Source: Minicystis rosea (lineage in GTDB: Bacteria; Myxococcota_A; Polyangia; Polyangiales; Polyangiaceae). Taken from it: a DNA stretch of 64,000 nt. A model generated the notes under the pieces. The model was not told the origin of the DNA and made no database searches. It was given only the letters and a program-made list of their open reading frames with translations. Shown in pieces: positions 51,766 to 60,377 of this stretch. Numbering within the stretch: the stretch's first letter is position 1; the number at the start of each line of letters is the position of its first letter. The stretch covers positions 496,001-560,000 of the forward strand of contig CP016211.1 of assembly GCA_001931535.1 (NCBI GenBank). The letters are read 5' to 3'. The position numbers and the translations under genes were made by a program.

Positions 51766-54700
51766 CGAACAATCCTTTGGTCTCGGCGAAGTGCTTGCCT
51801 AGGAGTTTGGTCAGGGCGGTTGCGTGGGCGAAGTCAAACCAGGCTTCGTCGAACGAGCGCAGGCGGCGGATCTGGAGCAGGAGCGGCAACGGGCAGGGCA
51901 CGCCGAGCACGCTGACGGCGGCGGCCACGCCGGGGCCGTTGTACACGTCGCGACGATGGGGGAGGTCCGGCGGGATGTGGACCTCGTCGAGGATGGCCGA
52001 AGAGACGCCCGCCTGGGTCGCGAGGGTCCTCACGTCGTCTTCCGGCCACCGATCGTCGCTCGCTGCGTGACGCGCGAGCAGATCGGTGCGGTAGCTGTCG
52101 AGGAAGTGCGAGAGCGTTCGGCGTCCCTCGAGCGTCCGAGCCAGGGACACCAGCTGCTGGGGGGCAGCCGGAACGCCGCTGGAGGTCATCGTGATGGCCT
52201 CCAGGACCGTGGCCAGGAAGAGCGCCTGTCGCGGGCCGCGCTCCCAGAACGGCGCAAGCATCTCGCGGCGCGCTCTGGTGATGTCCCAGTTCATCGAGCG
52301 CCAAAGATCAGCCTTGGCGTCCACCGAGCGCACGAACGCCCGGATGCCGCGGATCCAGCTCCGCACGGGAACCAGCGCCCAGGAGAAGGGCAGCTCTTCC
52401 AGGCCGGCCCAGGTGGCCTCGAAGTTGGTGCTGAGGAGCAGCGCCGCCACGGCGGCGTCGGGCACGGAGGCGAGCGCCCGCACCACGTCGAAGGTCGTGG
52501 CCGGGAGGTGCCCCAGAGTGGCGAGGTGACGCTGGACCTGTCGCCAGGACGGCTGATCGAGATCACCTGTCATTCCCTGCAGCGCGTTGGCGAGGGCGTA
52601 CAGCCGGTCCTTCGGCCCGAGGCGCGCGGCCTCGTCGAACGCCGTCCTGGGCCCGGACGGAGGAAGGGAGGGCGCGGGTGCGTTCCCTTGGATTGTGAGC
52701 AGGAGCGGCCGCAGACGGGCCTGCTCCCCGACGTAGCCGAGGAGGAGCCACGGGCCGGGCGTGAGTTGCTCGTGGGCGACGTGCCAGTGCTGTTCGTCCA
52801 CGCGCCCGATTACCACGGGAGGAGCGGACGGGTCGTCGATCGGGCGGGCCTCCACGCGGAGGAGTGAGAGTCCCAGCAGCCCGACGGCCCGGCGCGAGGC
52901 GTCGTCGAGCACGAGATCGATCGACTCGTCGTCGCGGCGCTGGGGCGCGAGGTGCGCGTCGTAGCGACCCACGCGGATCTCCGGGTGCGGCGGGCGGAGC
53001 TCGCCTTTCTCGGGCACGATGCGGAGCTGGACGGTGGCCTCGCGATCGCTGCTCGACGCCAGGAGCAGCGCGATGGAGTCGCGCAGCCCATCCAGGGCGA
53101 GCTCGAAGGCGTTGTCCGAGACCTTGCGCAGGCGGCCGATGGCCGTCCAGAGATCGCCCTGCCGTGCCTCCACCACGAAGCCGGTGGCGGAGCCCTCGAC
53201 GATGGCGCGGGCCCGCACGGAGGAGAGGCGATCTAGGGTGAGCCGCGTGTGGTCGGCGAGTACCTGATCTCCGTGCAGGAACCGTCGCACCTTGGAGGGG
53301 AAGGGGACGCGCACGCGGGCGTCGCGCCCGCCGTCGAGCTGGATGCGCAGGTCGACGGTGGGCGGCGGCGAAGCTTCGCACTCCAACGAGACGACGGCCT
53401 TCGTCCCCTCGCGCGACTCGCTCCAGTGCAAGCCGGAGGCGCGCTCGACGCCGACGCGCGCCGCGCCCAGGCCGTCGATCTCCAGCCGGCCCCGACGCTC
53501 GTCGTGGCTCGGGCGCACCTGGAGCTGCACGCCGCGGGGGAGGACGGTGACGACCGTGCGGGTGATCGTCTCGCCGCCGCGGCGGAGGCGGACGAGGACG
53601 TCTCCGCAGCAATCCGGGCCGAGCGGTTTCCAGGCCTGTCCGGCGCGCAGCGGACGCCACTCCTGACTGAACGAGGAGGGGGGCTCGGCCGTCGCGCCGT
53701 CGGCGCGGAGCAGCCGCCAATGCGGCACGCCGAGCCACACCTCCCCACCCTCGAAGCCGAAGCGCCGCAGCTCGCCGATGAGGATGGGGCGGAGCCCCTC
53801 GGCCTCCACCTTCGTGCGGAAGACGCAGCGCTCCTCGCCTCCCTCCCAGGTGGCCTGTCCCCGCAGGCGCACGATGCGGCGGAGGGGGTCGGCGATCGCG
53901 CAGACCTCCTCGATCGTCGCGCCCTCCTCGGGCGAGAGCGCCCCCTCCGCGGGAAGAGCAAGGAGCAGCTCGTCGGCGGAGGTGCGGTGGGAGCCGACCG
54001 CCGCGAGCACGTGCCCGCCGCCCTGCGACTGCGCGCGGAAGACCCAGGGAAGATCGTCGAGCTCCTCCCCGCCCGGCGGCTGCACGATCGTGAGGTCGTG
54101 AGAGCCGGCGCTCGCCGCGAGCAGGATGCGGCCGATGACGGCGAGTGGATCGCGGATCGGGCGGGCCGGCAGCGCGGCCAGGTCGACGGTGCCCTCGGAG
54201 GCCACCGCGGTCGCCGTGGCCACGGGGAAGCGCGCGGCGTCGGCCGTGACGAGGTGGAGGTAGGCGCGCGGAGGGAGCGCGCCGCGCCCGAGCCCGAGCT
54301 GGGCTTCGAGATCCCCGGCCGGCATCGTCCTTGGGAAGCGGGCAACGCGCTCGAAGCGGCGGAGGCCATCGAGGCACAGGCGGGTCTCGATCTCCACGAG
54401 ATCCACCGTCGGCGGGCGCAGCTGGTGGAGGAGGCCGGTGAGGAGCTGTCGGGCGACGTCCTCTTCGAGCCGGAGGGGCACGCGCTCGCGCCACGTCGGG
54501 TGATGAGCGTCGAGGTGGGCGACCGGGTCAGCGGCGCCAGCGGCCGCGAGGCGTAGATCGGCGACGGCGTCGATGAGCTGCGCGGCGAGCCCGCAGACCA
54601 CGTCCTGCTGGAGCGTCGGTGGCAGGACGCGTGAGGCGTCGACGACGAGCTCCTGCGCCGGCCTCCGGTAAGCCTCCCGTGCTCCGAGCAGCTCGCGGAA

Positions 54701-55138
54701 GAATCGCCGGAGCGCGCTGCCGCTCTCGCCCTGCAGCAGCCCGAGCGGCAAGCCTCCCTCGCACGCGAGCGTGACCAGGAACTGGCGCTCCGAGCCCAGC
54801 ATGACCAGCGGGCGATGCCAGAAGGCGAGGCCGCGCTGAACGACGTTGTAGAGCGTCGCAGTCGTGCCGCGGAAGCCGACGGCATCGAGGATGGTGCGCC
54901 AGGCCCAGGGCCCACCCGTGTAATGGCGGCAGAACCACTCGGCACCGAAGAGGCAGAAGGCCGCCGCGCTGGGCGTGTCGAAAGAGCCACCGGAGGTGCA
55001 GTGGCTGCGGAGCGCCGCGTGGAGAGCCGCGAGCTCGTCCGCCGTGGTGCGGTACGCATAGAGCGGGCTGCCCTGCTCCCGCCGGAGGTCGCTGCGTCGG
55101 AGGAGTACCTGCTGGAGGATCGCGTGAGGGCTCGCCAT
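51755..55138 (-). CDS. druH: Druantia type III DruH (STY4851/ECs_5259-like protein)
   Basis: 1127 residues, immediately upstream of and overlapping the DUF1998 helicase gene. The N-terminus (LRREQGSPLYAYRTTADELA, then FDTPSAAAFCLFGAEWFCRH and WAWRTILDAVG) resembles what I recall of the STY4851/ECs_5259 family, which is DruH. The middle and C-terminal parts are beta-rich, without nuclease or NTPase motifs I can identify. DruH plus DruE alone defines Druantia type III; the mechanism of DruH is not established. Length and gene order agree with the known type III loci. Confidence 0.75.
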   Translation of the reverse strand: MASPHAILQQVLLRRSDLRREQGSPLYAYRTTADELAALHAALRSHCTSGGSFDTPSAAAFCLFGAEWFCRHYTGGPWAWRTILDAVGFRGTTATLYNVVQRGLAFWHRPLVMLGSERQFLVTLACEGGLPLGLLQGESGSALRRFFRELLGAREAYRRPAQELVVDASRVLPPTLQQDVVCGLAAQLIDAVADLRLAAAGAADPVAHLDAHHPTWRERVPLRLEEDVARQLLTGLLHQLRPPTVDLVEIETRLCLDGLRRFERVARFPRTMPAGDLEAQLGLGRGALPPRAYLHLVTADAARFPVATATAVASEGTVDLAALPARPIRDPLAVIGRILLAASAGSHDLTIVQPPGGEELDDLPWVFRAQSQGGGHVLAAVGSHRTSADELLLALPAEGALSPEEGATIEEVCAIADPLRRIVRLRGQATWEGGEERCVFRTKVEAEGLRPILIGELRRFGFEGGEVWLGVPHWRLLRADGATAEPPSSFSQEWRPLRAGQAWKPLGPDCCGDVLVRLRRGGETITRTVVTVLPRGVQLQVRPSHDERRGRLEIDGLGAARVGVERASGLHWSESREGTKAVVSLECEASPPPTVDLRIQLDGGRDARVRVPFPSKVRRFLHGDQVLADHTRLTLDRLSSVRARAIVEGSATGFVVEARQGDLWTAIGRLRKVSDNAFELALDGLRDSIALLLASSSDREATVQLRIVPEKGELRPPHPEIRVGRYDAHLAPQRRDDESIDLVLDDASRRAVGLLGLSLLRVEARPIDDPSAPPVVIGRVDEQHWHVAHEQLTPGPWLLLGYVGEQARLRPLLLTIQGNAPAPSLPPSGPRTAFDEAARLGPKDRLYALANALQGMTGDLDQPSWRQVQRHLATLGHLPATTFDVVRALASVPDAAVAALLLSTNFEATWAGLEELPFSWALVPVRSWIRGIRAFVRSVDAKADLWRSMNWDITRARREMLAPFWERGPRQALFLATVLEAITMTSSGVPAAPQQLVSLARTLEGRRTLSHFLDSYRTDLLARHAASDDRWPEDDVRTLATQAGVSSAILDEVHIPPDLPHRRDVYNGPGVAAAVSVLGVPCPLPLLLQIRRLRSFDEAWFDFAHATALTKLLGKHFAETKGLFDDA

Positions 55139-55286
55139 GGTCGAAGCTCCACAATCGGATGGGGCGCGGGGACGTAAACGACAACTCTAGATGCTCGTTT
55201 GGAGCGAGCGCCACAGAGGGGAAAACGCGAGTGAGAAAGTCGGTGTGAGGGTGTACGTGACATCCTCATACGGCTCGCCCTGACGC

Positions 55287-56987
55287 TCACTCGCTGGCGG
55301 GCGTGGCTTCGGGCAGCGCGGGCGCCTTACCCCGGAGCGCTGGCCGAGTGCGCTGCGCCTGCGGGAAGATGACCGGCGGAGCGCCCTCTGCCTCCTCCTC
55401 GGCGAGCTCCACGTCGAGCGCCTTCAGCGTCGATTTGGCGCTGCGCAGGAGCCCCTCGAGCTTGTCGGTTCCGCGGCGGAGCTCCTCTGACAGATCGTGA
55501 GCGTTCTTCTCGATGGACTCGATCATCTTGCGCATCTTCGTGTGGCGGTCCAGCTCCTTGCAGATGCGCTGCTCCACGTCGCGGAGCGCGTCGCGGCTGC
55601 CCGCGTTCTCCGGGCCACGGGCGCGCGCGGTCAGTGCGGTGGCGAGCAGCACGGCCGCATGCAAGTAGGCGTCGGAACCCTCGTCCTCCTCGTCCCACGT
55701 CAAGAGGATGTCCACTCCGTGCCGCGCGAAGCGCGGGAAGCCCGGCTGCGCGTGGCTTTGCGCCATCACGAACACGCCGCAGACAGCGTCGCGGTTGCCG
55801 CGTGCCACCTCCAGCTCCGCGAGGGCCTTGGCGGTCGTGTAGCTCGTGTCGCGCTTGGCCTCGACGACGAAGGCCGCGCCGGCATACAGGCTCTCGGCGG
55901 TGAAGCGCACAACCTGATCGCCGACCTTGCAGTTTGGCCGTTTCCCCACGGTGGCGCGCGTGGTCTCGGCGATCACGGGCGCACCGTTCAGCGATTCCTG
56001 CACGAAGCGCAGCACTGCGTGCTCGAAGGCGACTCCACCGGTCGGGGCCTTGGCGATGCCGCGCCTCCGCTCGTCGAGGCGGGCCAGGGCCTCGTGGATC
56101 TGCTGGTCGAGCTCGAGCTGGCGCTTCTGGAATGCGGTGAGCGCCTCCTGCTGCTGCTTGAAGTGCTGCTCCAAGAGCGTGGTCAGCGAGGCCTTGATCG
56201 TCGCCATGGGCGAGCCGTTGACGTCGGGGTTCACCGCGCGCAGGAGCACGCTGCGGCTCTCCTGCACCTGGCGCATGAGCACGCTGAGCGGCGAGGAGGG
56301 ATCGGCGACATCGAGGGCCTTAGTGGCGGCGGCGATCTGCTTCTGGCGATCGTTCTCGGCCGCCTGCATCTCCCGCTTGAGGACGCGCAGGAAACGGGCG
56401 ACAGCGCCGTCCTCGGAGGCGGGGTCGAGCGCGCGGGTCACGTCGGCGCGGCTCGCGTCCAGCGCCTCGCGCAGCTTCTCGCCGAGCATGGCGACGACGC
56501 CCTGGCTGTCGGTGGGGCTGAGGCGGCGGAGCAGGGGGCTGTTCTCGCCCACCTGGCGCGCGAGGGTCTCGGCGAGCAGCCCGTGGTCGGGGGCGAGGTA
56601 GCGGTTCATGGACTGCGCGAGCTCGCCGTCGTCCTGGAGGAAGCGCTCGAGGCGCGTCACGACCTGCCCGTCGTGCGGGTCGAAGTAGCGAGTGAGGAGC
56701 GAGACAAACGCCTTCTCCTGGACCGCGGCATGGTCCTCGAGGCGGCGGCCGAGATCCTCGATGAGCGCCTTGCCAACGTCTGTGAGGCGCGCCTCCTCGG
56801 CCTGCCGATAGGCGCTCTGGAGCGCGCGGAGCCCGACCTGCCAGGCGTCGGTGGCGAGTGCGGCGCGGGCCGCGTCGTCGAGGGGGCCGAAGACCTCCAG
56901 CGTCTGCGGCCGGCGATCGACGATGTGCGCCTCGATGGCGGTGTCGTGGGAGGAGACGAGGGCGGAGAAGGTGTCGTTCGAGGTCAT
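55287..56987 (-). CDS. coiled-coil protein with PD-(D/E)xK nuclease-like domain, Druantia-associated
   Basis: 566 residues. Residues 1-310 are helical with coiled-coil stretches (HFKQQQEALTAFQKRQLELD). Residues 315-440 look like a restriction-endonuclease fold: Glu322 in GVAFEHAV, Asp357 in CKVGDQVV, FVVEAKRD with Glu377-x-Lys379, and HGVDILLTWDEED. The C-terminal 130 residues are again coiled coil. This organisation recalls RmuC or DUF2130 proteins. It is the first gene of the leftward operon with druH (148 bases apart) and is not a standard Druantia III component, so it may add a nuclease. The ATG is forced by TGA codons just upstream, leaving almost no leader after the putative promoter. 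Confidence 0.7.
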   Translation of the reverse strand: MTSNDTFSALVSSHDTAIEAHIVDRRPQTLEVFGPLDDAARAALATDAWQVGLRALQSAYRQAEEARLTDVGKALIEDLGRRLEDHAAVQEKAFVSLLTRYFDPHDGQVVTRLERFLQDDGELAQSMNRYLAPDHGLLAETLARQVGENSPLLRRLSPTDSQGVVAMLGEKLREALDASRADVTRALDPASEDGAVARFLRVLKREMQAAENDRQKQIAAATKALDVADPSSPLSVLMRQVQESRSVLLRAVNPDVNGSPMATIKASLTTLLEQHFKQQQEALTAFQKRQLELDQQIHEALARLDERRRGIAKAPTGGVAFEHAVLRFVQESLNGAPVIAETTRATVGKRPNCKVGDQVVRFTAESLYAGAAFVVEAKRDTSYTTAKALAELEVARGNRDAVCGVFVMAQSHAQPGFPRFARHGVDILLTWDEEDEGSDAYLHAAVLLATALTARARGPENAGSRDALRDVEQRICKELDRHTKMRKMIESIEKNAHDLSEELRRGTDKLEGLLRSAKSTLKALDVELAEEEAEGAPPVIFPQAQRTRPALRGKAPALPEATPASE

Positions 56988-57002
56988 GTCCGAGACCCGT
57001 CA

Positions 57003-57017
57003 TCAGCTTCCGTGCCA
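57003..57017 (-). promoter_or_regulatory. candidate sigma54-like -24/-12 promoter of the Druantia operon
   Basis: Minus strand TGGCACG at 57017-57011, ending in TGA at 57005-57003; the GG and GA are ten bases apart as in -24/-12 promoters, with GA instead of GC at -12. Predicted start lies about five bases before the ATG at 56987, so the message would be nearly leaderless. It sits between the operon and the divergent CARF-sigma54 activator gene. Confidence 0.4.
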
Positions 57018-57108
57018 TGGCCGGATCTGCGCGAAGCAACGCGCGGGACGGGGTGTGACCAGAAAGACTCTTCTTATCACCACACGCCTTGTTACCCTCC
57101 GCGCCCGC

Positions 57109-58611
57109 ATGACCCGCGTGCTTCTGTCGTGGATAGGCATGGCCGATCTGAATGCGGCGGAGGGGCGGCCGGGGGCCGACCTCGGGCCGGTCGCGCGCGC
57201 GGTGCGGGACCGGCCCTTCGAGCACCTCGTTCTGCTCTACAGCCACCCGCCCGAGAAGGCGGAGGCGTATGCCGCGTGGCTGCGCGCGCGGACCGAGGTG
57301 GAGATCACGCTCCGGCCGGCGCGGCTCACGACGCCCACACACTACGGCGACATCTACCGCGAGGTCACGGCTGCGGTCGCGAGCGCCCGGGAGCGATTCG
57401 GGACGAAGGCCGCGCTGACCTTCTACCTGAGCCCGGGGACGTCGGCGATGACGGCGATCTGGATCCTCGTGGCCAAAACGCGCTTCGAGGCGGAGCTGAT
57501 CGAATCCTCCCAGGAGCACGGCGTGGTGACGGCGGAGGTGCCCTTCGAGATCGCGGCGGAGCTCGTGCCCTCGGCGATGCGGCGGGCGGACGAGGGCCTC
57601 GACCGCCTGGCGGGAGGCCTGCGTCCCGAGCGTCCGCAGTTCGGCGACATCGTGTACCGGAGCGACGTCATGCGGCGGCTGGTGGAGCGGGCGCAGCTCG
57701 CGGCGGCGTACGCGGCGCCGATCCTCCTCGAAGGCGAGTCGGGCACGGGCAAGGAGCTGCTCGCGGCCGCCATCCACGCCACGAGCCCGCGCCGCGACAA
57801 GCCGTTCGTGGCCATCAACTGCGGCGCCATCCCGAGGGATCTGCTCGAGTCCGAGTTCTTCGGGCACGAGGCCGGGGCCTTCACGGGCGCCACCAGGAAG
57901 CGATCGGGGCACTTCGAGGCCGCACACGGGGGAACCCTCTTCCTCGACGAGGTCGGCGAGCTGCCCCCGGACGCGCAGGTGAAGCTGCTCCGTGCGCTCC
58001 AGGAGAAGAAGATCCAGCGCGTCGGGGCCAGCGAACAGATCCCGGTCGACGTACGCATCGTCGCCGCCACGAACCGCGACCTCTCGGGCGCGGTCGCCGC
58101 GGGCCGGTTCCGCGAGGATCTCTACTTTCGCTTGGCCGTGCTGGTCCTGCGCCCGCCGCCGCTCCGGGAGCGACAGGGCGACGTCGGGCTGCTCGTCAAT
58201 CATCTGCTCGACAAGCTCAACCGCGACCCGCACACCGCGGGGCGCGGGCTGAAGGAGCTCTCGCCGGGCGCGAGGAACCTCCTGCTCCGCCACAGCTGGC
58301 CGGGCAACGTGCGCGAGCTGGAAGCGACGCTCGTGCGGGTGGTGGTGTGGTCGCGGGGCCCGACCATCAGCGCGGACGAGATCCGCGAGGCGTTCGCCTC
58401 GGGCACCGGCGAACGTCCGCCCGACGTGATGCAGCGACCGCTCGGGGACGGGTTCAGTCTCACTGCGCTGCTCGACGAGGTGAGTAGCCATTACCTCCGC
58501 CGCGCCATGACGGAGACGGGCCGCAACAAGACGAAGGCCGCGGAGCTCCTGGGGTTCGCCAGCTACCAGACGCTCAGCGGGTGGCTGAAGCGGCACGAGA
58601 GGAAGGCTTGA
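57109..58611 (+). CDS. RtcR-like CARF domain sigma54-dependent activator
   Basis: 500 residues from ATG 57109. Residues 1-180 form a CARF-type Rossmann domain (MTRVLLSWIGMADLN, LSPGTSAM at 107-114). A complete sigma54 AAA+ domain follows: Walker A GESGTGKE at 209-216, GAFTGA at 256-261, Walker B LFLDEVGELP with D280-E281, arginine-finger region FREDLYFRLAVL, then a Fis-like helix-turn-helix (about 462-498, TKAAELLGFASYQTLSGWLK). RtcR, the best-known relative, senses RNA ends or fragments and activates RNA-repair genes. Here no rtcBA genes are nearby; the divergent partner is the Druantia operon with a -24/-12-like element, the natural target. Confidence 0.9.
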   Translation: MTRVLLSWIGMADLNAAEGRPGADLGPVARAVRDRPFEHLVLLYSHPPEKAEAYAAWLRARTEVEITLRPARLTTPTHYGDIYREVTAAVASARERFGTKAALTFYLSPGTSAMTAIWILVAKTRFEAELIESSQEHGVVTAEVPFEIAAELVPSAMRRADEGLDRLAGGLRPERPQFGDIVYRSDVMRRLVERAQLAAAYAAPILLEGESGTGKELLAAAIHATSPRRDKPFVAINCGAIPRDLLESEFFGHEAGAFTGATRKRSGHFEAAHGGTLFLDEVGELPPDAQVKLLRALQEKKIQRVGASEQIPVDVRIVAATNRDLSGAVAAGRFREDLYFRLAVLVLRPPPLRERQGDVGLLVNHLLDKLNRDPHTAGRGLKELSPGARNLLLRHSWPGNVRELEATLVRVVVWSRGPTISADEIREAFASGTGERPPDVMQRPLGDGFSLTALLDEVSSHYLRRAMTETGRNKTKAAELLGFASYQTLSGWLKRHERKA

Positions 58612-58819
58612 TGGCGTCAAAGAATTCGAGTTCCTCCGCGGCAGGCACGCCGACCTCGTGGACTACGTCGCCGCCGAGGCGTACGCCTGGGCCGACCCGC
58701 AGAGTGCGCTGTTCAAGCTGCGCAACTTCACTGAGCGCGTCACGGCCTTCATCTACGTCACGTGCAGGCTGCCGCGGCCGTTCAACGCCAACCTCAACGA
58801 TCTGCTGAACGGCGCCTAG
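58611..58819 (+). pseudogene. truncated N-terminus resembling DUF4145/HsdR-type protein
   Basis: In the frame after an ATG at 58611 plus one-base shift, the sequence reads EFEFLRGRHADLVDYVAAEA, continues AYAWADPQSALFKLRNFTER and ends NANLNDLLNGA at the TAG at 58817-58819. The F-x-F-L...A-x-A...D-P-x-x-A-L...R...E motif and the closing LP-rich/N-L-x-x-L resemble the N-terminal DUF4145-like domain of type I restriction HsdR and related helicases. No in-frame start exists and the gene stops after about 70 residues, so it is a remnant. The ATG overlaps the stop of the CARF activator. Confidence 0.5.
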
Positions 58820-58919
58820 CTGCACTTGCTCCGCGGCTTCCGCGGTGAGCTGACCGCACTTCTCCACCGCCGCATGCAGAGTGCGCCTCGGTGCGTCCTC
58901 GCTGCGGATCGCCTCGTCT

Positions 58920-60377
58920 TCAGCGCACCGGCTCCAGGTGCTCCGCGTCCGGCCCGCTGTGCCACCGTCCCGCCTCGTCGTGGCCGAGCCAGAAGCGCCG
59001 GCCCGTGGTCAGGTCGGTAATCCGGAGTTTGCCGAGCTGGACCATGATGTTGGCGCGCCTTCGGCCCGGGGGATCGTAGATGTTGAGGTAATAGTTGGGG
59101 GTGCCGTCCCGTTCGTTCGGGTCCGGGACGAGCGTGAATGAGGCGGAGAGCTGCGGGAGGAAGCCGACGCCCTTTCGCCGCAGGGCGCGCAGCTCGTCCC
59201 TGAGCCAGCCGAGGTCCCGGAAGCTCGCGCACCCCCCGAAGACCAGGACCGGCTCCACCGTCGGGCAGGTGCCGGAGCCGGGCCCCCAGGTGATCGTCAC
59301 CATCCCGACCAGCCGCTTGGCCGCGGCCGGCGAGGAGGCCGAGGCAGCCGGCGGCTCCGCTTCCACCGGCGCGGGACGCCGTGAGAGCAACAGGCTCGCT
59401 ACGGTTGCCGCGCCGACTGCTACGATCGGCCAGACCAATTGCGCGCGCGGGCGGGGCGGAGGAGGCGGAGGGACGATTGGGGCCGAGGCGGCCGCCACGC
59501 CTCCGAGGCTGTGGGGCCCGCTGCGCACCGGCTCGCTGGGCACCCGCGGCAGCCTGGCCAGGACTTCCCGTATCTCGGGCCGAGCCTCCGCCTCCGGCGA
59601 TAGGCACGCTCGCAAGACCGCTTCGACCTGCGCCCCCCAGGTCGGTAGCAGAGCTGCCGGGAACCCTCGTGGTGTGAGGCCCGGCCCACCCGCGTACAAG
59701 CGAGCATAGAAGTCGCGGGGGATCCCTCCGGGCGGCACCTCGCCGTACGGGTGCCGGTTGGCGAAGAGCTCCCAGCCGAGCGCTCCGAAAGCAAACACGT
59801 CCCGCGCACGGTCGTTCGTCGCGTCCGGAGCGAGTCTTAGCGCCTCTGGCGCCATGTACTGCGGTGTCCCCGGCGCCTCCTCGCCGAAGCGGGTGACCGG
59901 CGTCCTCGCGATGGCCACGATGTCGAAATCGATCAGCCGGACGTGCCGCGGTAACTCCGGGTCCTGGTAGAACCCGTGCTCGATCATCACGTTATGTGGC
60001 TTCACGTCCCGGTGGACCCGCCCTGCCGCGTGAACGTGGGCCAGCACCGCCGCAAGATGGTGGAGCACCCAGAGCCGCTGTGTCGCGCTCATGCCTCGAG
60101 CGCGGGCGCCGTCGAGCGGCTCTCCGTCGATCCAGGCGAGGACGATCACCCACCGATTCCGCTCCTGATCGCGGAACTCGCCTAACCGCTCCGGGAGTGA
60201 AGGGTGCCCGGCGAGCAGGTCCAGGGCCGGAACCTCCTTGTCCACGTGATCCGTGAGCTTGAGCGCGTACCGGCGGGAATCGACCGCATCCCAGCGGTGG
60301 GCCAGGGCCACGTCGCCCGCCCCCTCCAGCCAGTGGAGGATCTCGTACGACCCGCACCTCTCCTCGGAGCCAGTCAT
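58920..60377 (-). CDS. receptor-like Ser/Thr protein kinase with variant DFG (DFD)
   Basis: 485 residues from ATG 60377, overlapping the upstream stop by one base. Kinase domain residues 10-275: Lys40, HRD at 122-124 (VHRDVKPHN), DFD at 150-152 where DFG is usual, GTPQYMAPEA, plus a weak glycine loop (LEGAGDVA). A proline-rich linker, one transmembrane helix at about 305-325 and a 140-residue extracytoplasmic domain with several Cys follow (GTCPTVEPVLVFGGC). DFD plus a poor glycine loop suggest altered or weak activity. Coupling to the HEPN gene suggests a two-gene module, unlike the stand-alone kinases at 26-29 kb. Confidence 0.85.
   Translation of the reverse strand: MTGSEERCGSYEILHWLEGAGDVALAHRWDAVDSRRYALKLTDHVDKEVPALDLLAGHPSLPERLGEFRDQERNRWVIVLAWIDGEPLDGARARGMSATQRLWVLHHLAAVLAHVHAAGRVHRDVKPHNVMIEHGFYQDPELPRHVRLIDFDIVAIARTPVTRFGEEAPGTPQYMAPEALRLAPDATNDRARDVFAFGALGWELFANRHPYGEVPPGGIPRDFYARLYAGGPGLTPRGFPAALLPTWGAQVEAVLRACLSPEAEARPEIREVLARLPRVPSEPVRSGPHSLGGVAAASAPIVPPPPPPRPRAQLVWPIVAVGAATVASLLLSRRPAPVEAEPPAASASSPAAAKRLVGMVTITWGPGSGTCPTVEPVLVFGGCASFRDLGWLRDELRALRRKGVGFLPQLSASFTLVPDPNERDGTPNYYLNIYDPPGRRRANIMVQLGKLRITDLTTGRRFWLGHDEAGRWHSGPDAEHLEPVR

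Noticed and set aside
45529..56987. DISARM or Dpd instead of Druantia
   Set aside because: DUF1998 helicases occur in those too, but no methylase, DrmA or Dpd synthesis genes are present, and the 1127-residue neighbour fits DruH.
9137..58611. CARF domains as evidence for a type III CRISPR system
   Set aside because: No Cas10, Csm/Cmr genes or CRISPR array in the window; the CARF domains sit in RtcR-like regulators.
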